NCBI RefSeq assembly: GCF_014648495.1
Contig: NZ_BMRF01000011.1
Coordinates: 161,982-225,981, forward strand
Direction: 5' to 3'
Length of the DNA: 64,000 nt
Source: Actinomadura cremea
Lineage (GTDB): Bacteria > Actinomycetota > Actinomycetes > Streptosporangiales > Streptosporangiaceae
The notes beneath the pieces are model-generated. The model had not been told where the DNA came from. It did not search any database and was given only the letters and a program-made list of their open reading frames with translations. This document shows positions 9,139 to 22,656 of this stretch, in pieces. The position numbers and the translations under genes were made by a program. Each line of letters begins with the position of its first letter. Within the stretch, counting starts at the first letter, position 1.

Positions 9139-9609
9139 TCAGCCGGCGCGGCCGAAGTCCTCGGGGGTGATGGTGTCGAGGAACTCGCGGAACTTCTCGA
9201 CCTCGTCCTCCTGCTCGTCCGGGATGGCGACGCCGGCCTCCTCCAGGATGTCCTCGCTGGCGAAGATCGTGGCGCCGGTGCGCAGGGCGAGCGCGATCGA
9301 GTCGGACGGGCGCGCGCTGACCTCGACACCGTTGGAGAAGACCAGGTCGGCGAAGAAGATGCCCTCGCGGAGCGCGGTGATGTTCACGGTGCTCAGCTGG
9401 ACGCTCAGCGCGTCGAGGACGTCGCGGAAGAGGTCGTGGGTGAGGGGCCGCGCGGGCAGCACGCCCTGCTGGGCGAAGGCGATCGCCGTGGCCTCGACGG
9501 CCCCGATCCAGATGGGCAGGTACCGCTCGCCCTCCGTCTCCTTCAACAGGACGATCGGCTGATTGGAGGGCATCTCGACCCGGACGCCGACGACCTCCAT
9601 CTGCTTCAC
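9139..9609 (-). CDS. Bifunctional nuclease family protein (DUF151)
   Basis: A 156-residue protein of the DUF151 family, which is named after a plant nuclease with DNase/RNase activity. The family core is intact: EGERYLPIWIGAVEATAIA near the N terminus and ARPSDSIALALRTGATIFASED in the centre, followed by an acidic tail. The start is GTG 9609, chosen because AGGGAG sits 5 nt upstream; the open frame extends further 5' without such support. It corresponds to M. tuberculosis Rv1829 and lies in the same order between two MerR genes. Its biological role in actinobacteria is not established. Confidence 0.93.
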   Translation of the reverse strand: MKQMEVVGVRVEMPSNQPIVLLKETEGERYLPIWIGAVEATAIAFAQQGVLPARPLTHDLFRDVLDALSVQLSTVNITALREGIFFADLVFSNGVEVSARPSDSIALALRTGATIFASEDILEEAGVAIPDEQEDEVEKFREFLDTITPEDFGRAG

Positions 9610-9763
9610 TGCGGCTCCCTGCTCGTTCGCTGTCTCGACCGTCCGCGTGCGGCCGGAACGATTCCCGCCGAGCCCGAAACCCGAGCCCTGTAGCCAACGT
9701 ACACCCACGCTCGGACGGAACGCCGCGCCGTGGGGGCGGCAAAAACCTGCGGGGCGCGGGTGA

Positions 9764-10498
9764 TCAGTGGTCGAGGCTTTCCCGGAGGCTCGCCGACAGC
9801 AGCGCGGCGTGCAGCTTCACCGACAGCGCGGCGATCTCGCGGGCCTTCTCGGCCGCCTGCTCGTGGGCGTCGGGGCTGCGGCGGCGCAGCTGGGGCGCGA
9901 CGGTCTGCTCGATCAGCCCGGCCTGGCGGTCGGCGGCGGCCTTGACGGCCCGCAGGTGCCGGACCTCCAGGCCGTACTCGCCGAGGGCGGCGGCGGTGCG
10001 CGCGACGGTGAGGGCCTCCGCCTCGTAGCCGGCGCCGCGCCGGCGGATCAGTCCGTACTCCTCCAGGCGGGCGAGGAGATCGTCGTCGATCCCCGCGCCG
10101 TCCAGGAGCTGGCGGCGGGTGAGCCGGACGGCGGCGCTCTCGGCGGTCGCGTCGGCCGCCACGAGGGTGCGGGGGCGGCTGCGGTCCGGTTCGGGACGGC
10201 GGGCGCCGAGCGGCGGCACGGCCTCGCCGCGGTCGCGCGCCTCGAGGTGCTGCCGGATGGCGCGCAGCGGCATGTAGTGGTCGCGCTGCGCGGTGAGGAC
10301 GAACCGCAGCCGTTCGACGTCGGCCGCGCCGAACTTCCGGTATCCGGAGGGGCTGCGCTGCGGTTCGATCAGCTTCTCGGTCTCCAGGAACCTGATCTTG
10401 GAGATGGTGATGTCGGGGAACTCGGGCCGGAGCAGCCCGAGGACGTCCCCGATCGTCATCAGGGACCTGGCCGGTTGCGCGTTCAAGTCCCCTCCCAT
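9764..10498 (-). CDS. ftsR: FtsR-like MerR-family regulator (Rv1828 type)
   Basis: A 244-residue regulator of the Rv1828/FtsR group. The N-terminal winged helix has MTIGDVLGLLRPEFPDIT and ISKIRFLETEKLIEPQRSP, followed by GYRKFGAADVERLRF, which is near-diagnostic for this group. The C-terminal half is a second helical domain. In corynebacteria the orthologue activates the cell-division gene ftsZ, so control of division is the best inference. ATG 10498 is used; ATG 10459, beginning at MTIGDV, is possible. Neighbours on both sides (DUF151, FHA) are the conserved ones. Confidence 0.9.
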   Translation of the reverse strand: MGGDLNAQPARSLMTIGDVLGLLRPEFPDITISKIRFLETEKLIEPQRSPSGYRKFGAADVERLRFVLTAQRDHYMPLRAIRQHLEARDRGEAVPPLGARRPEPDRSRPRTLVAADATAESAAVRLTRRQLLDGAGIDDDLLARLEEYGLIRRRGAGYEAEALTVARTAAALGEYGLEVRHLRAVKAAADRQAGLIEQTVAPQLRRRSPDAHEQAAEKAREIAALSVKLHAALLSASLRESLDH

Positions 10499-10538
10499 CG
10501 TGGCCGCGCCCGCCCTGCCGTCCGGCTGCCGGGTCCGG

Positions 10539-11069
10539 TCAGCCGTGCTGCGGGTTGGTCAGGAACACCAGCCGGAACTTGCCGATCTGGACCTCGTCGC
10601 CGCCCGCGAGGGCGGTCTGGTCGATCCGCTGCCGGTTGACATAGGTGCCGTTGAGCGCACCGACGTCGCGGACGGCGAACTGCCCGCCCTGGCGGAGGAA
10701 CTCGGCGTGCTTGCGGGACACGGTCACGTCGTCCAGGAAGATGTCGCTCTCGGGGTGCCGGCCGCAGGAGGTGCGGTCCTGGTCGAGCAGGAAGCGGCTG
10801 CCGGCGTTCGGACCCCGCTTGACCACGAGCAGCGCGGTGCCGGGAGGCAGAGCCTCCACGCCCATCTGGTCGGACGGGACGGGGGGCTCTTCGGCGCCCG
10901 TGTCGGAGTCCAGGGCCTCGATCCCGCCGATGGAGATCGTGGACGTGGACTCGCCGGGCGACTCCCGGGGCGGCGGCGCGTTCCGCGTCAGCGGGGTGCC
11001 GCAGTAGGAGCAGAAGCGGGCATCATCCGGGTTGGCGTGACCGCACTGCGTGCAGTAGACGCTCGGCAT
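10539..11069 (-). CDS. GarA-like FHA-domain protein with N-terminal zinc ribbon
   Basis: A 176-residue cytoplasmic signalling protein. Residues 1-25 form a zinc ribbon (YCTQCGHANPDDARFCSYCG, two CxxC knuckles). A short linker carries a Thr/Ser cluster (ESTSTIS) where GarA has its kinase-phosphorylated ETTS motif. The C-terminal FHA domain (about 85-170) has GRHPESDIFLDD, VSRKHAEF and LNGTYVNRQ. In mycobacteria GarA is phosphorylated by PknB/PknG and controls 2-oxoglutarate and glutamate metabolism by binding enzymes; the same function is inferred. ATG 11069 is chosen because the zinc ribbon starts there and AGGAGG lies upstream. A glutamate dehydrogenase is encoded 7 kb away. Confidence 0.9.
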   Translation of the reverse strand: MPSVYCTQCGHANPDDARFCSYCGTPLTRNAPPPRESPGESTSTISIGGIEALDSDTGAEEPPVPSDQMGVEALPPGTALLVVKRGPNAGSRFLLDQDRTSCGRHPESDIFLDDVTVSRKHAEFLRQGGQFAVRDVGALNGTYVNRQRIDQTALAGGDEVQIGKFRLVFLTNPQHG

Positions 11070-11573
11070 CGATCGGCTCGGCCTCCTACCTCGGCGTGCC
11101 GCTCGCGGGCCCCGCTCGCCGCGGGAGCCGCGCGCACCACGCGCATCCTTCACCCAACCCACGCCGGGGACCCGCCCCCGACCACGGTCCATCTCACCGC
11201 CCGCGCTCGCCACGGTCGCCGCAACCGACGGTCGCCGCAACTTACGCGGGTATGACCCGAGGGGTCAACCGGGGCCGGTGAGCCCCCAAACTACCCTCGC
11301 CGATGATCGCAGGTCCATGCCGCCGCGCGGCACGCCTCCGGTCATGACGCAGCGGCCGGGTCTCCGGTCTGCCGTGTCCCCCGTGTTCCCCTCAGGACAC
11401 GACCGTATCGCGCCCGCGGCCGTCCTCGCGCCCGGGGTGATCAACTTGTCGGATGGGTCACGTCCGCGCCTTTTCCGCGCCCCGGGCGGAAAGGCGCGAC
11501 GGCGGGGAGACCGTCCGGCGAGGGCGGCTTGCGGAGGCGGTCCGACGGACGTCTGACAGGCGCCTGACGGGCG
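11070..11573. other. Intergenic region between the FHA gene and lysE
   Basis: About 500 nt with no convincing gene. The part next to 11069 must contain the promoter and leader of the FHA gene. A strong hairpin at 11465-11498 probably ends lysE transcription (listed separately). Short open frames on the plus strand lack ribosome-binding sites and recognisable content. Confidence 0.5.
11465..11498 (-). terminator. Hairpin downstream of lysE
   Basis: CGCGCCTTTTCCGC and GCGGAAAGGCGCG pair around a 7-nt loop with a one-base bulge. The hairpin lies about 75 nt beyond the lysE stop codon on the minus strand, with no further gene before the FHA gene promoter. No long U-run is present, as is usual for terminators in high-GC genomes. 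Confidence 0.6.
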
Positions 11574-12221
11574 TCAGACGGCCGCCCTCGGGCCGGACCG
11601 GTCGAGTCCGACCTGCAGGGCCAGGCCGGCGAGCACCGAGCCCATGACGTACCGCTGGGCGCGCTGCCAACGGGGGCGCCGCGCGAGGAACGCCGCGAAG
11701 CCCCCGGCGCCGAGCACGATGAGGCCGTTGACGGTGATCGCGATGCTGATCTGGGTGAGCCCGAGGAGCAGGCTCTGCAGGGCGACGTGGCCGCGTTCGG
11801 GCTCGACGAACTGCGGCAGCAGCGACACGTACAGGATCGCGATCTTCGGGTTGAGCAGGTTCGTGACCAGGCCCATGGCGAACAGCCGGTGCGGCGGGTC
11901 GGCCGGGAGCTCCGCCGGCGCGAAGGCGGTCCGGCCGCCCGGCCGGACCGCCTGCCAGGCCAGCCACAGCAGGTACAGCGCCCCGGCGACCTTCAGGACG
12001 GTGTAGAGCGGCGGGACGAGCCCGAACACGGCGGTGATCCCGGCGGTCGCGGCGACGACGTAGGCGACGAACCCGGTCGCGACGCCCGCGAGGGAGATCA
12101 GCCCGGCGCGGCGGCCCTGGGTGATCGACCGCGACACCAGGTAGATCATGTTGGGTCCCGGAGTAAGGACGAGCCCGAGGGAGACGAGGGCGATGGCGGC
12201 CACCGCGGTCGGCGAGATCAA
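11574..12221 (-). CDS. LysE/RhtB-family amino-acid exporter
   Basis: A membrane protein of about 215 residues with the family signature LTPGPNMIYLVSRS near the N terminus and about six hydrophobic segments; GLVTNLLNPKIAILYVSLLPQF is also typical. LysE-type proteins export amino acids or related compounds, but the substrate cannot be read from the sequence. The start is taken as TTG 12221 because AGGAG lies about 6 nt before it; GTG 12248 is an in-frame alternative. It is divergent from a MocR-type regulator, and a repeated motif lies between them. A likely reading is that the regulator senses the amine or amino acid that this protein exports. Confidence 0.9.
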   Translation of the reverse strand: MISPTAVAAIALVSLGLVLTPGPNMIYLVSRSITQGRRAGLISLAGVATGFVAYVVAATAGITAVFGLVPPLYTVLKVAGALYLLWLAWQAVRPGGRTAFAPAELPADPPHRLFAMGLVTNLLNPKIAILYVSLLPQFVEPERGHVALQSLLLGLTQISIAITVNGLIVLGAGGFAAFLARRPRWQRAQRYVMGSVLAGLALQVGLDRSGPRAAV

Positions 12222-12258
12222 TCCGTGCTCCTGACGCTCGTTTTGCACTGATCGTAGG

Positions 12259-12303
12259 ACTCGGAGCAATCTGGCACAATATCGACATTGAACTCGGAGC
12301 AAT
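12259..12303. promoter_or_regulatory. 33-bp-spaced direct repeat between lysE and mocR genes
   Basis: ACTCGGAGCAAT occurs exactly twice, at 12259-12270 and 12292-12303, 33 bp apart (about three helical turns, so on the same DNA face). It lies in the short divergent region, overlapping the likely promoters. MocR-family regulators such as GabR and PdxR are known to bind directly repeated sites, so this is a good operator candidate for the adjacent regulator. Confidence 0.65.
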
Positions 12304-12320
12304 GTCGGGCGAGGTGGGCC

Positions 12321-13652
12321 ATGGACGACTACCGGCGGGTCGCCGACACGGTGGCCGCCGCCATCGCGGCGGGGCGGCTGCGGCCCGGCGACCGCCTGCC
12401 GCCGCAGCGCGCGTTCGCCCGCGAGCGCGGCATCGCCCCGTCGACCGCGAGCCGGGTGTACCGGGAGCTGGCGCTGCGCGGGCTGGTCGTCGGCGAGGTC
12501 GGGCGCGGCACGTTCGTCCGCGCGGCGCGGCGGGAGCCCGTCCCCGCGCTGGCCGAACCGGCGGCGGCTCCGGCCGACCTCGAGGTGAACCATCCGGTGG
12601 TACCCGGGCAGGACGCGCTGATGGGCGCCGCGCTGGCGCGGGCGGCGGCGGCCGGCGCGGCGCTCGCCCCGGCCGCGGTGACGGGCACCCCGGACGCCCG
12701 TGAGGCCGCGGCGGCGCTGCTGGCCGTGCCGGGCTGGAGTCCCGCACCGGACGACGTGCTCTTCGCCGCCGGCGGCCGCCAGGCGATCGCGGGGGCGGTG
12801 GCGGCGCTCGTCCCGCCGGGCGGGCGGCTGGCGGTGGAGGAGCTGACGTACCCGGTCCTCAAGGCGACCGCCGCGCGGCTCGGCGTCGCGCTCGTCCCGG
12901 TCGCGGCCGACGGGCACGGCGCGCGCCCGGACGCCCTCGCGGAGGCGCACCGCAGGACGCCGTTCGCGGCCGCGTACCTGCAGCCGACGCTGCACAACCC
13001 GTGCGGGACGACGATGCCCGCGCGGCGCCGCGCCGAGATCGCGGACGTCCTCGGGCGGACGGGCGCCCACGCGATCGAGGACCGCGTCTGGTCGTTCCTG
13101 GACGTGGACGGGCCGCCCCCGCTGGCGTCGTTCGCGCCCGGCCGCACGGTCGTCGTCGACGGCCTGGCCAAGCGGCTCGCGCCCGGCCTGGGCGTCGGGT
13201 TCGCCGTCGCGCCGGCGCCGCTGGCCGGGCGCGTCGCCGCCGCGCTGCGCTCGGGGACGTGGGGTCCGGGCGGGTACGCGCTGGCGGCGTCGGCGGGCTG
13301 GATCGCCGACGGGACGGCCGCGGCCGTCGCCCGCGCGAAGCGCGCGGACGCCGCGGAGCGGCAGCGGATCGCGGCGAGGCGGCTGGCGGGCGCGGCCGTC
13401 CGGGCCGATCCGCGCTCGTACTTCTGCTGGTGGGAGCTGCCCGCGCCGTGGCGGGCGGAGACGTTCGTCGCGGCGGCGGGGCGGCGCGGGATCGCGGTGA
13501 CGCCCGGGGCGGCGTTCGTCGCCGGGCCGGGCGCGGCGCCGGGCGCGGTCAGGCTCGCGCTGGCGTCCCCGCCCCTGGACGGGCTGGCGCGCGCGCTCGG
13601 CGTCCTCGCCGAGATCGCCGCGGGCGGCCCGGACGGCTCCCCCGTCGACTGA
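12321..13652 (+). CDS. MocR-type GntR regulator with aminotransferase domain
   Basis: A 443-residue fusion of a GntR winged helix (about 1-75; AIAAGRLRPGDRLPPQR, ASRVYRELALRGLVVGEVGRGTFV) to a fold-type I PLP-dependent aminotransferase-like domain. The latter shows FAAGGRQAIAGAV, LQPTLHNPCGTTM, AIEDRVWSF and VVVDGLAKRLAPGLGVGF, where Lys in LAKRL is the expected PLP lysine. MocR proteins use PLP and an amine ligand to regulate genes such as gabT or pdxST. ATG 12321 has GAGGTGG upstream. It is divergent from the LysE exporter, its probable target. Confidence 0.92.
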   Translation: MDDYRRVADTVAAAIAAGRLRPGDRLPPQRAFARERGIAPSTASRVYRELALRGLVVGEVGRGTFVRAARREPVPALAEPAAAPADLEVNHPVVPGQDALMGAALARAAAAGAALAPAAVTGTPDAREAAAALLAVPGWSPAPDDVLFAAGGRQAIAGAVAALVPPGGRLAVEELTYPVLKATAARLGVALVPVAADGHGARPDALAEAHRRTPFAAAYLQPTLHNPCGTTMPARRRAEIADVLGRTGAHAIEDRVWSFLDVDGPPPLASFAPGRTVVVDGLAKRLAPGLGVGFAVAPAPLAGRVAAALRSGTWGPGGYALAASAGWIADGTAAAVARAKRADAAERQRIAARRLAGAAVRADPRSYFCWWELPAPWRAETFVAAAGRRGIAVTPGAAFVAGPGAAPGAVRLALASPPLDGLARALGVLAEIAAGGPDGSPVD

Positions 13653-13676
13653 CCGCTGCGGAGCGACCGGATCCCG

Positions 13677-16175
13677 TCAGGCCCCGGCGCCCTCCACGAC
13701 GACGGCCCACTCCTCCAGCAGGGCCTGGGCCGCGTCCGTGTCGGGCCCCTCGGCCCACAGGTGGGTGACGGGTTCGGACGGGTCGGGCAGGACGAGCGCC
13801 CAGCGTCCGTCGTCCTCGACGACGCGGACGCCGTCGGTGGTGTCGACCGTCCGGTCCCCGGCGGCCTCGACGATGTGCCGCATGACGCTGCCCTTGGCGG
13901 CCCACGGCGTCGGCACGGACCGGCGCAGCAGGTGCGCGTCGGGGATGCGGCGGTCGATCTGGGAGAGCGTCAGCCGGGTGCGGGCGACGAGCCCGACGAG
14001 CCGGACGAACGCCGCGATGCCGTCGACGGTGCCGCTGAACTCCGGCATCAGGAACCCGCCGCGGCCGTCCCCCGCGAAGATCACCGAGGGGCGGGCGGCG
14101 GTCTTGGTGAGGACGTCCTGGGACGTGGAGGTCCATTCGACCTGCACGCCGTGGAACCGGCAGACCTGCTCCGCGACGCGGGTGGTGGTGACCGGGAGCG
14201 CGACCCGGCCGCCGCGCCGCTCGGCGGCCACCAGGTCGAGCATGACCAGCAGCGCGCGGTCGTCGCCGACCAGCTCCCCGTTCTCGTCGACCAGGGAGAT
14301 CCGCTCCCCCACCGGGTCGAACCGGACGCCGAACGCGGCCCGCGACGACGACACCAGCTCGCCGAGCCGCTCCAGGTCGCGCATCCGCTCGGCGAGGGTC
14401 TCGGTGGGGCTGGCCTCGTCCAGGCCGTGGTTGCGGGTGAGGACCTCCACGCCGATCTGGCCCAGCAGGGCGGGCAGGACGAGCGAGGACACGCCGCCCG
14501 CGCAGTCCAGGACGATCTTCAGCCCGGCCTCGCGGACACCGCTGATGTCGACGCCGCGCAGCAGCTCGCGGGTGTAGGTCTCCACGACCCGCGGCGGGTA
14601 GGTCAGCTCGGCGATCTCGCCGGGGAACGCGCGGCGGTACTCCTGGCGGCCGAACACGCGCTCGAGCTTGCGCTGCGCGGCCTGCGACAGGTCGGCGCCG
14701 CCGGGGTCCAGGAAGAGGATGTCGACGCCCTGCGGGTCGCCGAGCGTGGTGCGGATGTAGATGCCGCCCGCCGACTCCGCGCGGCCGGTCTCGAACCGGG
14801 CGACGGTGAGCGGCGCGGCCTCCAGGTCGCGCACGTTGATCGCGCTGGACGTCAGCGCGCTGATCACCGCCCGCTTGAGGGTGCGGGCGGCGCGGGACAC
14901 GTCGCGTCCGGTGACGACCGTGGCGCCCTTCTTCAGGGTGGTGGCGTACGCGCTGGCGAGCCGGACCACGAGCTCCGGGGTGATCTCCACGTTGATCAGG
15001 CCGGACACGCCGCGCGGCCCGAACAGGTTGCGCTGCCCCCGCGACTCCCAGATGACGCTGGTGTTGACGACGGCGCCGGCCTCGATCGTCTTGAACGGGT
15101 AGACCTTCACCCCGCTGGACACGTACGCCTCGGCCTCGATGACGCACTCGTCGCCGACGACCGCGCCCTCCTCGACGCGCGCGCCCGCCATGATGTCGGT
15201 GTTCTTGCCGATCACGCAGCCGCGCAGGTTCGTGGACGGCGCGACGAACACGTTGTCGTGGACGACGGCGCGGTGCAGGAACGCGCCCTCCTTCACCACG
15301 ACGTTGCTGCCGAGCACCGTGTACTCGCGCAGTTCGACGCCCGCCTCGACCTTCGCGTAGTCGCCGATGTAGAGCGGGCCCTTCAGGACGGCCTCGGCGT
15401 CGACCTCGGCGCCCTCGGCGACCCACACGCCCGGCGACATCTCGAAGCCGCCGAGGTCGATGCCGACCTGCCCCGACAGCATGTCGGCCTGGGCCTTCAG
15501 GTAGCTCTCGTGGGTGCCGACGTCCTCCCAGTAGCAGTCGGCGACGTACCCGAACAGCGGCGCGCCCTCGGCGAGGAGCTTGGGGAACACGTCCCCGGAC
15601 CAGTCGACCGGCTCCCCCGGCGCGACGTGCTCCAGGACCTCCGGCTCCATCACGTAGATGCCGGTGTTGACGGTGTCGGAGAAGACCTGCCCCCACGTGG
15701 GCTTCTCCAGGAACCGCTGCACGCGGCCCGCGTCGTCCACGATGATGATCCCGAACTCCAGGGGGTTCGGGACCCGCTTGAGGCCGATGGTGACCAGCGC
15801 GCCGTTGCGCTCGTGGAAGCGCACCATGTCGGTCAGGTCGATGTCGGTGAGCGCGTCGCCGGAGATGACCAGGAACCGGTCGTCGCGCAGCGCCTCCTCG
15901 GCGTTCTTGACGCTGCCCGCGGTGCCGAGCGGGATCTCCTCGGTGGCGTAGCTCAGCGACATGCCGAGTTCCTCGCCGTCGCCGAAGTAGTTGCGGATGA
16001 GCGCGGCGAGGAACTGGACGGTGACGACGGTCTCGGTGAACCCGTGCCGCTTCAGCAGGCGCAGCACGTGCTCCATGATGGGCCGGTTGACGAGCGGGAG
16101 CAGGGGCTTGGGCTGGTTGGCGGTCATCGGACGCAGCCGCGTCCCCTCGCCTCCCGCCATCACGACGGCCTTCAT
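13677..16175 (-). CDS. Sugar-phosphate nucleotidyltransferase / phosphomannomutase-like fusion
   Basis: An 832-residue three-part protein. Residues 1-235 are a nucleotidyltransferase with the signature [20 protein letters not shown], annotated in relatives as mannose-1-phosphate guanylyltransferase. About 250-375 is a left-handed beta-helix with hexapeptide-type repeats. About 385-820 resembles an alpha-D-phosphohexomutase, but its active-site serine loop (TASHNP in true mutases) reads RTTLGDPQ near residue 475. The metal loop (DGDxDR) reads FDPVGER near 617. The mutase half therefore looks inactive as a mutase. The ATG at 16175 overlaps the stop of the CDP-alcohol phosphotransferase gene by 4 nt. 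The nucleotide used (GTP or other) is not visible. Confidence 0.9.
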   Translation of the reverse strand: MKAVVMAGGEGTRLRPMTANQPKPLLPLVNRPIMEHVLRLLKRHGFTETVVTVQFLAALIRNYFGDGEELGMSLSYATEEIPLGTAGSVKNAEEALRDDRFLVISGDALTDIDLTDMVRFHERNGALVTIGLKRVPNPLEFGIIIVDDAGRVQRFLEKPTWGQVFSDTVNTGIYVMEPEVLEHVAPGEPVDWSGDVFPKLLAEGAPLFGYVADCYWEDVGTHESYLKAQADMLSGQVGIDLGGFEMSPGVWVAEGAEVDAEAVLKGPLYIGDYAKVEAGVELREYTVLGSNVVVKEGAFLHRAVVHDNVFVAPSTNLRGCVIGKNTDIMAGARVEEGAVVGDECVIEAEAYVSSGVKVYPFKTIEAGAVVNTSVIWESRGQRNLFGPRGVSGLINVEITPELVVRLASAYATTLKKGATVVTGRDVSRAARTLKRAVISALTSSAINVRDLEAAPLTVARFETGRAESAGGIYIRTTLGDPQGVDILFLDPGGADLSQAAQRKLERVFGRQEYRRAFPGEIAELTYPPRVVETYTRELLRGVDISGVREAGLKIVLDCAGGVSSLVLPALLGQIGVEVLTRNHGLDEASPTETLAERMRDLERLGELVSSSRAAFGVRFDPVGERISLVDENGELVGDDRALLVMLDLVAAERRGGRVALPVTTTRVAEQVCRFHGVQVEWTSTSQDVLTKTAARPSVIFAGDGRGGFLMPEFSGTVDGIAAFVRLVGLVARTRLTLSQIDRRIPDAHLLRRSVPTPWAAKGSVMRHIVEAAGDRTVDTTDGVRVVEDDGRWALVLPDPSEPVTHLWAEGPDTDAAQALLEEWAVVVEGAGA

Positions 16176-16855
16176 CGGGGGGAATCCGCTCCCTTCTGGT
16201 CCCCGGCCGGGGACGCGTCCCCGGCCGGCGGGCCGGGCGGCGCGTCGCGCCCCGCCCGCACCAGTTGCCGCGTCTGGACCCAGTACAGGACGGCCGCCCA
16301 CCAGTACAGGGCGGTCCCCCAGATGGCGAAGGACCATCCGATGATCTTCGCGGCGGTCGCCGCGCCGCCGTCGTGGTCGCCCAGCAGCAGCAGCGGGAAC
16401 GCGTACAGCAGGCAGAACGTCGCCGTCTTCCCGATGAAGTGGACCGGCAGCGTCCCGTTGTAGCCGAGCCGCCGGACGAGCGGCGCGATCGGCAGGATCG
16501 CGACCTCCCGGGCGACCAGCAGCGCCACCAGCCACAGGGGGATGATCTCGCGGATGGTGAGCCCGACGAGGGTGGCGAAGATGTAGAGCCGGTCGGCGGC
16601 GGGGTCCAGGACCATGCCGAGCTTGCTCGTCTGGTTCAGCGCCCGCGCGAGCATGCCGTCCAGCCAGTCCGACAGCCCGGCGGCGACCAGCAGGCCGAGC
16701 GCCCACCAGTCGGCCTCGATCAGCACGAGCCACAGGAACAGCGGGACGCCCACCAGCCGTGCCATGCTGAGGAGGTTGGGCACCGTGAAGACCCGTTCGG
16801 CCGCCTCGGACGTCGTCCCCGTCTCCGTGCTCACCGACGCGCTCGCCTCCCCCAT
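16172..16855 (-). CDS. CDP-alcohol phosphatidyltransferase family protein
   Basis: A 227-residue membrane enzyme with the complete family signature D-x2-DG-x2-AR-x8-G-x3-D-x3-D, seen as [20 protein letters not shown] followed by LDPAADR. There are about five or six hydrophobic segments. The family joins a CDP-activated lipid to an alcohol (glycerol phosphate, inositol phosphate or another lipid head). Which one cannot be decided here. ATG 16855 has AAGGG upstream. The 4-nt overlap with the nucleotidyltransferase gene suggests one operon and perhaps a shared glycolipid pathway. Confidence 0.92.
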   Translation of the reverse strand: MGEASASVSTETGTTSEAAERVFTVPNLLSMARLVGVPLFLWLVLIEADWWALGLLVAAGLSDWLDGMLARALNQTSKLGMVLDPAADRLYIFATLVGLTIREIIPLWLVALLVAREVAILPIAPLVRRLGYNGTLPVHFIGKTATFCLLYAFPLLLLGDHDGGAATAAKIIGWSFAIWGTALYWWAAVLYWVQTRQLVRAGRDAPPGPPAGDASPAGDQKGADSPR

Positions 16856-16946
16856 GCCCTTGATGTTGACCTTACAGGTCGGCCTTGGAAAGACCCCGAC
16901 GCGGATCATGTGAGCGCGGTTACGCTCCGCGGAACGTCCGCCGAGG

Positions 16947-19841
<2,895 letters not shown>

Positions 19842-19921
19842 CCCGCCCGATCCCACGGCCGGGTGGAGTGCCGGCGGCGGTGTAGGACGCCGGCGCCCCC
19901 GGTTGTATTGAGATCACACAC

Positions 19922-19960
19922 ACGCGCGCCGTCCCGATCTTCGGGGCGGCGCGCGCGCGT
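19922..19960 (+). terminator. Terminator hairpin after gdhA
   Basis: An inverted repeat with arms ACGCGCGCCGTCCCGA and CGGGGCGGCGCGCGCGCGT folds around TCTT about 80 nt after the gdhA stop and before the thiC riboswitch. It is long and GC-rich, typical of high-GC terminators without a clear U-tract. Confidence 0.7.
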
Positions 19961-20016
19961 CTACCCCATCCGCCCCGGTTGCGGCAACGGGGGCGGGGCG
20001 GGTTACCGTCGATCAC

Positions 20017-21853
<1,837 letters not shown>

Positions 21854-21867
21854 CCCGCCCGGCGACC

Positions 21868-21901
21868 GGGCCGAGGGGCGGGGCGGACCCCTCCCCGGCC
21901 C
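21868..21901 (+). terminator. Probable terminator after thiC
   Basis: GGGCCGAGGGG can pair with CCCCT...CGGCCC across a small loop, with a 3-nt bulge, 15 nt beyond the thiC stop. The imperfect stem lowers confidence. Confidence 0.4.
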
Positions 21902-21964
21902 GGCCGCCGGTGCCGTTCACGAAGCGCTGACCTGGGCGGAAGCATGGCCCCGGCGGGGCGCGGA

Positions 21965-21999
21965 TAGTATTGAAGGACCGTTCCAAATCGCTGGAACGG
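21965..21999 (+). promoter_or_regulatory. Promoter -10 and palindromic operator of the TetR gene
   Basis: TAGTAT (21965-21970) is a good -10 hexamer. Eight bases later begins a perfect inverted repeat CCGTTCCA-N6-TGGAACGG (21978-21999), covering the expected transcription start. The TetR-family gene begins at 22039, so autorepression through this site is likely. Confidence 0.65.
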
Positions 22000-22038
22000 C
22001 CGCATACCGCACCCACGCCGAAAGGAAAGCGGACCCAG

Positions 22039-22656
22039 GTGACCAGCGACGGCACGTCCCGGCCCCGCCCCCGCGCGGAGCGCTCCGACGTGCGCCGCAA
22101 CCGCGCGCGGCTGCTGGCCGCGGCCCGCGAGGTGTTCCAGCGGGAGGGCGCGGGCGCCTCGCTGGAGGCCGTCGCGCGCCGCGCGGAGGTCGGCATCGGG
22201 ACCCTCTACCGGCATTTCCCCACCCGCCAGGACCTGCTCGAGGCGCTCCTCGCGGGCGCCTACGACGAGCTGGCCGCCCGCGCCCGGGAGCTGGCCGACT
22301 CGCCCTCCCCCGGGGACGCCCTGCTCGCCTGGCTGCGCGCCTTTATCGCGCAGGTCACGGTGTTCCGCGGGCTGGCCGCCTCGGCGGTGGTGTCGCTGCG
22401 GGACGAGCGGACGGCGCTGCTCGAGCCGTCCCGGGCGATGCGCGCGGCGGGCCAGCGGCTGTTCGTCCGGGCGCAGGCCGCGGGCGACGTCGCCCCGGGC
22501 ACCGACTTCGCCGACGTGCTGCGGCTCGCGGGCGCCATCGCGACGGTCACCGAGGAGGAGCCCGCGGCGGCCGACCGGCTGCTGGCGCTCGCCGCCGGCG
22601 GCGTCGCCCCCCGTGCGGAGGGCACGGACGGCACCGGCGGCGCGGACCGGCGCTAG
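22039..22656 (+). CDS. TetR-family transcriptional regulator
   Basis: A regulator of about 205 residues. The N-terminal TetR helix-turn-helix is clear: RNRARLLAAAREVFQREG, then ASLEAVARRAEVGIGTLYRHFPTRQDLLEA. The C-terminal ligand domain is alanine-rich and includes a segment ending FRGLAASAVVSLRDERTALL, typical of the SACE_7040-like subgroup. GTG 22039 is the likely start. A perfect palindrome lies in its promoter. Its stop codon shares CTAG with the convergent metallophosphoesterase gene. The regulated pathway is not apparent. Confidence 0.9.
   Translation: MTSDGTSRPRPRAERSDVRRNRARLLAAAREVFQREGAGASLEAVARRAEVGIGTLYRHFPTRQDLLEALLAGAYDELAARARELADSPSPGDALLAWLRAFIAQVTVFRGLAASAVVSLRDERTALLEPSRAMRAAGQRLFVRAQAAGDVAPGTDFADVLRLAGAIATVTEEEPAAADRLLALAAGGVAPRAEGTDGTGGADRR

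Noticed and set aside
11070-11240. 57-residue N-terminal extension of the FHA protein
   Set aside because: Arg/Gly-rich, without features; the zinc ribbon begins at the ATG 11069, which has AGGAGG upstream.
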